Under the pieces are notes generated by a model. The model was not told the DNA's origin. It searched no databases and saw nothing but the letters and a program-made list of their open reading frames with translations. A stretch of 64,000 nt of DNA, taken from Nannobrachium achirus. Lineage: Eukaryota > Chordata > Actinopteri > Myctophiformes > Myctophidae. How positions within the stretch are numbered: position 1 is the first letter of the stretch; each line of letters begins with the position of its first letter. The position numbers were made by a program, and so were the translations under genes. Location: contig OY997642.1 in the NCBI GenBank assembly GCA_963921795.1, positions 31,394,060 to 31,458,059 of the forward strand, written 5' to 3'. This document shows, piece after piece, positions 58,493-64,000 of this stretch.

Positions 58493-58565
58493 CTTGCCTG
58501 GCTCCAGCCAATAGACCCGCACACTCTCTGAGTGGACTCCAGCGCAGAGTCTGAAATCAGGCTAG
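58493..58565. mobile_element. Short MITE, partner of 25662-25729
   Basis: TTGCCTGGCTCCAGCC, AGACCCGC, CTCTGAGTGGACTCC and AGTCTGAAATCAGGCTAG. The ends CCTGG and CAGGCTAG are weakly inverted. Confidence 0.5.
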
Positions 58566-58569
58566 ATCT

Positions 58570-59518
58570 TGGCACCCACATGGGAACGACATTAGCTCCA
58601 ATGTGGATCAGTTATATCTATGACGTAAGTCATCTTCAGTGTTGTATTGGTGATTTAATGTTTGGGGGGGGGGGGGACGCAATTTTAATGATGCCATGCA
58701 CACATCGCTTACATTACAGGAGTTAACAGTCAGACAATGGTCGATTGATATGCATACAGGTTCGTTCCTTTGTTAAATCACCTTGGGGTGACATTACAGT
58801 GTATGTAAATATTGTTGTGGTGTGAACTTAAAGGTTGTTTTACATCGATTGCATGTCCGTGAGTGTGAGAGGCGTGACACAGCTCAAAAAAGATACGGGA
58901 CGCCGTCTACACGTTTGACTGGATCAATACAACACTGGTCATCTAATCTTTGACATGTCTAGAAGTATGACATATGAATTTGAGGAACATTTCAGCCCGA
59001 TCCGAGCCCCATTGACGTCCCTTTATGCAAACATCTATGTGGTGCTGATTGGTGAGATTACAGTACCTCCCGAAACCCAGGCAGACTGACAGACCCTCTT
59101 ATAGACGGACAGACTCCTGCAGAGACACAGACATGCTCAGGTTGTGTAAAGGTCTTAAGGGGGCGATATCACACCGAGACGTATCGGCGTCACTAGAAAC
59201 GCTTCACTAGCAAAACTATTCTTTTCCTGTGGTACTGGCGTGCTCTTTTTCTCAGGCGTGCATACAAGTGTATGGCTGTAAATCACACAGCTGTACCACG
59301 GTACAGGAAACCACGCTCATTTCTGACCCCACTTGGACCACTTCAATTTCCTCCCATGTTTCCTCTCCATTTGGCCATTAAATTTGCATGTTGTATGGGC
59401 AGGCACAAGAGAATCACAACAAACCAACTGCCATAACTGTCATATTGCTACAGTATATTGGCTCTTATCATGGGTCAGCACACCCTAAACCCTGCAGTGG
59501 AGGGTTGGCAAATGAATA
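58570..59518. other. Unassigned sequence
   Basis: A G12 run near 58664 and GGCAGACTGACAGACC words near 59082. Nothing else recognised. Confidence 0.4.
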
Positions 59519-59520
59519 TA

Positions 59521-59757
59521 TTGTCGTTGTCGGGTGAAACCTTGTATGTCCAAAACTTTTGTGTTGTTTTGTAACTAGTGAAAACAGCTGATTTACAAGC
59601 ACACAACGCCTCGCACCGCGAGGCGTTGTGTGCTTGTAGATCGGCTGTTTCCACTACTTTTGTGCAACGGCCTTGTCTGATGAAGCAGGGCTTTCCTTCG
59701 CGAAAAATGTACAAATTTGAAACTTGGACATAAGAGGTTTCTGCCCGACAGTGACGG
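59521..59757 (-). mobile_element. Family B MITE, copy 6, reverse orientation
   Basis: TTGTCGTTGTCGGGTGAAAC at the left and GTTTCTGCCCGACAGTGACG at the right, with TA on both sides. The central module at 59576-59656 is intact. Confidence 0.86.
59576..59656. repeat. Palindromic module in B6, intact
   Basis: A 37-position stem with three mismatches. Loop ACC on this strand, equal to GGT in the orientation of B1 and B2. Confidence 0.92.
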
Positions 59758-59759
59758 TA

Positions 59760-60024
59760 TGCTGCTGTGTTTCAAACTTGAGAGAGAGTATCGGTGCATT
59801 AACTCACTGCTCATGAGTGGCTCCGTCTTTCCACTCCCACAGCAATATGATAGGCTATGTAGAAAACGTGTTGTGACACTGTCCTGGGGACAGAGCGCTT
59901 CTGTCCTCTCTGTAGAATGTCACTTACTGTACTGTTAGCTAGCTCACCCGAGAGCGCAGCCACACGTACACAATGATCCACTAAGAGGCTATAATTGCAT
60001 CTCTGAAGACATTACAGTGACCCA
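59760..60024. other. Unassigned sequence
   Basis: Nothing recognised. Confidence 0.4.
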
Positions 60025-61790
60025 GCTGGCACACGACGTCAGTACAACGTTGGGACAACGTTGTACTCCAACGTTGGATGACCATTGGATTTTGGTTGTA
60101 AATGAAAGTTTGTCTGACGTCCTAACCTAACGTTGGTTAGACGTCAGAACCTGATGTTGCTTTGACGTCGTAACCTGATGTTGGTTTGACATCTTAAACT
60201 AACGTTGATTCAACGTTAATCTCTGATGTTACATAGACGTTGATTAAAGGTTAGACTCCCAACGTTGGATACCAGTTGTATTTTGGTTGTAAATGAAAGT
60301 TTGTCTGACGTCCTAACCTAACGTTGGTTAGACGTCAGAACCTGATGTTGCTTTGACGTCGTAACCTGATGTTGGTTTGACATCTTAAACTAACGTCGAT
60401 TTAACGTTAATCTCTGATGTTACATAGACGTTGATTAAAGGTTAGACTCCCAATGTTGGATACCAGTTGTATTTTGGTTGTAAATGAAAGTTTGTCTGAC
60501 GTCCTAACCTAACGTTGGTTAGACGTCAGAACCTGATGTTGCTTTGACGTTGTAACCTGATGTTGGTTTGACATCTTAAACTAACGCCGATTTAACGTTA
60601 ATCTCTGATGTTACATAGACGTTGATTAAAGGTTAGACTCCCATCGTTGGATACCAGTTGTATTTTCGTTGTAAATGAAAGTTTGTCTGACGTCATAACC
60701 TAACGTTGGTTAGACATCGTAACCTGATGTTGGTTTGACATCTTAAACTAACGTCGATTTAACGTTAATCTCTGATGTTATATAGACATTGATTAAAGGT
60801 TAGACTCCCAACGTTGGATACCAGTTGTATTTTCGTTGTGAATGAAAGTTTGTCTGACATCATGACCTAACGTTGGTTAGACGTCATAACCTGATGTTGG
60901 TTTGACATCTTAAACTAATGTTGATTTAATGTTAATCTCTGATGTTACGTAAACGTTGATTAAAGGTTAGACTCCCAACGTTGGATGTTGAAAAAGAAAG
61001 TTTGTCTGACGTCATAACCTAACGTTGGTTAGACGACATAACCCGATGTTGGTTTGATGTCATAACCTGATGTTGGTTTGACATCTTAAACTAACGTTGA
61101 TTTAATGTCAATCACTGATGTTACTTAGACGTTGATTAAAGGTTAGACTTCCAACGTTGGATACCGGTTGTATTTTGGTTGAAAATCAAAGTTTGATTGA
61201 CGTCATAACATAACATTTGTTTGATGTCAATCTCTAATGTTATGTAGACGTTGATTAAAGGTTAGACTCCCAACGTTGGGTTTTTAAGTTTGATTGACGT
61301 CATGACCCAACATTGGTTTGATGTCAATCTCTGATGTCATGTAGACATTGATTAAAGGTTAGACTCCCAATGTATTTTTGTTGAAAAGTAAATCGGATTG
61401 ACGTCATAAGGCAAACATTGATTTGATGTAAGCATCTGATGTTATCTTGACATTGAATTTTGGTTGGTCTCCTAACGTTGGATAAAAGTTATTTTAGTTG
61501 AATAAAATTGGACTGACATAATCCAACGTCAGCTTGATGTTAATCTCAGATGTTATGTAGACGATTACTGGTTCAACTCCAAATTTGGATACAAGTTCTA
61601 ATTTGGTTAAATGAACATAACCCAACGTTGGCAAGACGTCATCCTCCAATGTTGGTTAGACATGTAAGCAAGAGGTGCATTGCTGTCAAAACCCAACATT
61701 AGGTTGACATCAATGACCAAAGTTGGAAATGCAAAACATCAGAGGGCGTGAAAACCAACGCTAACATCACATCAACTTCCAGACATATGA
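60025..61790. repeat. Satellite-like array with a 190-bp higher-order unit
   Basis: TTTGTCTGAC recurs at 60109, 60301, 60491, 60682, 60849 and 61001, giving spacings of 192, 190, 191, 167 and 152. Each unit is made of shorter words of about 20-25 bases built on ACGTTGG, GACGTC and CCTGATGTT. The first four units are nearly identical; order decays to the right, with ACGTTGG/GACGTC words still visible to about 61780. No open frame. The start (CAGCTGGCACACGACGTC) may be a transposon end, but no partner was found. Confidence 0.93.
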
Positions 61791-61990
61791 CAGTATGACA
61801 CCAAATTGTGTCAAGTACTGAATAGTGAATAGAGGGTAGCTCACACAGCAGTCACTAGGTCTGATTAAGCTTGATCCAGAAAAGAACATAACAGTTCACC
61901 TTTTTTTTACCTTAACACTGGACAAATAAAGAAATACATGAAATAATAGCACAGCCTACCTCAGAGAGAACTTCCAGACAGTTTCCTTTT
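61791..61990. other. Unassigned sequence
   Basis: Nothing recognised. Confidence 0.4.
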
Positions 61991-62182
61991 TACTTGCATA
62001 TGTCCCACAACAACAACAAAATTATTAATAAAATATATTCCGGTGTGTTCACAACAAAAATATAATAATTAAAAAATATAATCCAGTGAGTTCACAACAA
62101 CAACAAAAATTATTTAAAAAAATATATTCCGGTGAGTTCACAACTACAAAAAATAATTTAAAAAATGTATTCCGGTGAGTTG
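61991..62182. repeat. Tandem repeat of about 45 bases, four copies
   Basis: TTCCGGTGAGTTCACAAC-like words at about 62038, 62082, 62127 and 62170 are separated by A/T-rich ACAACAACAAAAATTATT spacers. Confidence 0.75.
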
Positions 62183-62841
62183 CCAGATTAAACTGTAGGT
62201 CCAAAAAGAACTACCAAGATCCCCCAGAATTCACAGTGTCAGTTCAATCAGTTCTGAGTGCATGCGTTTGTGTCCCCCGCTGCCTCCTCTTGCCTGCATG
62301 TCCAGTGAGCTACCAGGTTTTAGGTCCAACCAGAACTAATTCAAGTTATATCAGTCCATAGTGTCCCTCTTGAAATGGACAGTTCCCCTGTGTCTCCCGC
62401 CTCTGCTGCTTTAGGTTGTCCTCTGCATCTGGGTTGAACGTCATGACGGCATCTGTAGAAAAAGAGAATACAAAATATGTAACATGCTGTCATAACCTTA
62501 CACCACCACATTGTCATGTTTTGCAAATTAAATTATTTACAGGTGTTTCTACAAGGTCACAATGCATACAAAAACTTGAAAACTTCACATCATGTTCACC
62601 CTCATAACCTTAAAATAACAAGAGTTCAGTTGGTTAAGCAGGCCCTCACCCAGAAGAATTAAATTGTAAGACACTGAAAACCACAGAACACCCAAACCGT
62701 ATACTGTGTTATGCTGTGCATTACTTCTTACTTACTTAAAAAGCTTGGTCACAGAGGTGCTTCTTCTCTCCATCCTCTCAACGACTGGACCCAAGCAGAC
62801 ACATCACGCCAGCTAAGAGAGAGAGAAGAAAGAAGGAAATA
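62183..62841. other. Unassigned, with an imprecise direct duplication
   Basis: AGGTCCAA..AGAACTA and TG..TCCCCCGCTGCCTC words near 62200-62290 recur near 62310-62410, suggesting an old duplication of about 110-130 bases. Confidence 0.4.
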
Positions 62842-62849
62842 GGTTAGAC

Positions 62850-63297
62850 CAGGGTTTCCTAAAGTGGGTGCTGTTGCACCCTAGGGTGCCTTGATGCCAG
62901 TCCAGGGGTGTCTCAGAATAATCTGATCATCAATATCACTACATCAATATCAGTTCACTAAGTAAAACTGACCTGATTTGTGAGGAGTTATTTTTCCATC
63001 TACGGCCAACTCTCTTCTGCAAAAATAGCAGATCTACAAGCTCACAACATGTCACGACGCGCTGTGAGCTTGTAGATCGGCTATTTTTGGTGAACCTTCC
63101 TCCCAGAATAGGGATGCTGGGGTTCAAGTGGTTAAACATAAAGTATAAAGTTATTTTCAGTCAGTTCTAATGGAAACTGATATTTCTCCAATGGTGTAAG
63201 ATTCAAAATATTTACAGTGTACTTCAAGGGTGCTGTGGATTAAAATATTATTTACAGGGGCGAGGTGACCCGAGTCAAAAATGTTTGAAACCCCCTG
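62850..63297. mobile_element. hAT MITE family F, perfect 8-bp duplication
   Basis: Starts CAGGGTTTCCTAAAGTGGG and ends AAAAATGTTTGAAACCCCCTG (last 20 bases AAAATGTTTGAAACCCCCTG). GGTTAGAC lies on both sides (62842-62849 and 63298-63305). The interior has the intact module at 63019-63090 and then AGAATAGGGATGCTGGGGTT, a flank shared with family C. 448 bp, non-coding. Confidence 0.92.
63019..63090. repeat. Palindromic module in F, intact
   Basis: GCAAAAATAGCAGATCTACA pairs with TGTAGATCGGCTATTTTTGG. Inner stem imperfect (ACATGTCACGACGCG). Confidence 0.9.
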
Positions 63298-63559
63298 GGT
63301 TAGACACCAAATCAAAGACACTTGCCATTGTATCAAAGGGAAGGACATGTTTTGCCCAATTACATTATTTACAGATTGGTGTGTGCCAATTGTCTGTCCT
63401 TGGTCAACATGAAGTTACCTTGTATTGCTCTAAAATACATCAGTCTTCTCCAAAGCCACCTTCCTTTTCCCCCTTCATGTGGTTACCGAAGAGCCTGAAG
63501 AAAAACATATTACATTTTTGTGAACAATATAGTAGGGTAAGGTTCTTTTGTAAACATGG

Positions 63560-63760
63560 CATATAATCTCTTGATCCCTTGTTGATCAGGTGGCCCAGGG
63601 TGGTCCGCTTTTTTAAACCCTCTACACCAAATCTGCTCAGCAACAGCAGGTCTATAAGCTACATTCATGCAAAATTGTATTTATTTATTTTCACATAATT
63701 TTCACATATCATGACATTGTCATAAGAGGGGGTTCCAGTGGTTAAGCTGCGAAAAAATGA
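63560..63760. mobile_element. Degenerate family C/F-like fragment
   Basis: CCTCTACACCAAATCTGCTCA, then AGCAGGTCTATAAGC (worn module arm) and TCCAGTGGTTAAG keep the order of family C interior words. Confidence 0.4.
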
Positions 63761-64000
63761 AAACATGCAGACAGGCCATCGCCTAGAATAATTAAACAAA
63801 TAATTATGCAGACACTGAAAACCACATCACACAAGGGTTAATTCATATTGTATGTTGAAACATGCAGAGAGGGAAGCAAGCACATCTCCAAAGATTTACA
63901 GGTGCCGAACCAAGGAATATATAATATACACACCATGGAAGGAGGAGGTTCACACACTGTTCCAGAGCTCCAGTAAATAGTTTATTAGGATAGAATAATA
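63761..64000. other. Unassigned sequence
   Basis: Nothing recognised. Confidence 0.4.

Noticed and set aside
60025-61790. CRISPR-like regular array
   Set aside because: Units are head-to-tail copies without unique spacers, and the DNA is eukaryotic; it is a satellite.

Overview
The window looks like non-coding DNA of a vertebrate, most likely a ray-finned fish. The evidence is very long (CA)n, (GA)n and (CTCT)n microsatellites, many short hAT-type transposon fragments, LINE 3' ends with microsatellite tails of the kind common in teleosts, and no open frame that reads as an intact host gene. There is one 200-base run of N (54434-54633). The species cannot be named from the sequence alone.

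Layout. 1-6500: an AT-rich hAT-like element, two tandem-repeat blocks around a T-rich minisatellite, then a 425-bp hAT MITE with perfect 8-bp target duplications. 6500-20000: LINE fragments, a possible tRNA-derived SINE, more MITEs and long (GT)n/(CA)n tracts. 20000-35000: copies of a 259-bp TA-flanked MITE (family B), a 505-bp hAT element, and a hAT element (family G) interrupted by a 433-bp LINE with its own 12-bp target duplication. 35000-38000: dinucleotide tracts, a long purine-rich stretch and two weak exon candidates. 38000-48000: several hAT MITEs (families C, K, Q), a palindrome-ended element and nested insertions. 49199-51602: a 2.4-kb fold-back transposon with 8-bp target duplications, two head-to-head copies of a transposase-like coding region, and a later insertion in one arm only. 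52500-54000: nested and chimeric MITEs. 54640-58000: few recognisable transposons, with stretches whose motif content resembles conserved regulatory DNA. 60025-61790: a satellite-like array built on ACGTTGG and GACGTC words. 62850-63297: another hAT MITE with perfect 8-bp duplications.

The most striking feature is a palindromic module found about 30 times, roughly every 2 kb. Its arms read AAAATAGC..GATCTACAAGCTCACA and the reverse complement, and the inner stem varies. It sits in the middle of at least six MITE families whose ends and flanks are otherwise unrelated. Stem positions change in matched pairs between copies, several copies have lost one arm or collapsed to a short hairpin, and at least two elements appear to be chimeras joined at the module. 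I read it as a recombinogenic palindrome shared among, and possibly moving between, non-autonomous transposons. I do not know a described family for it.

No host gene is confidently present. Three short splice-site-bounded segments are listed only as low-confidence exon candidates.
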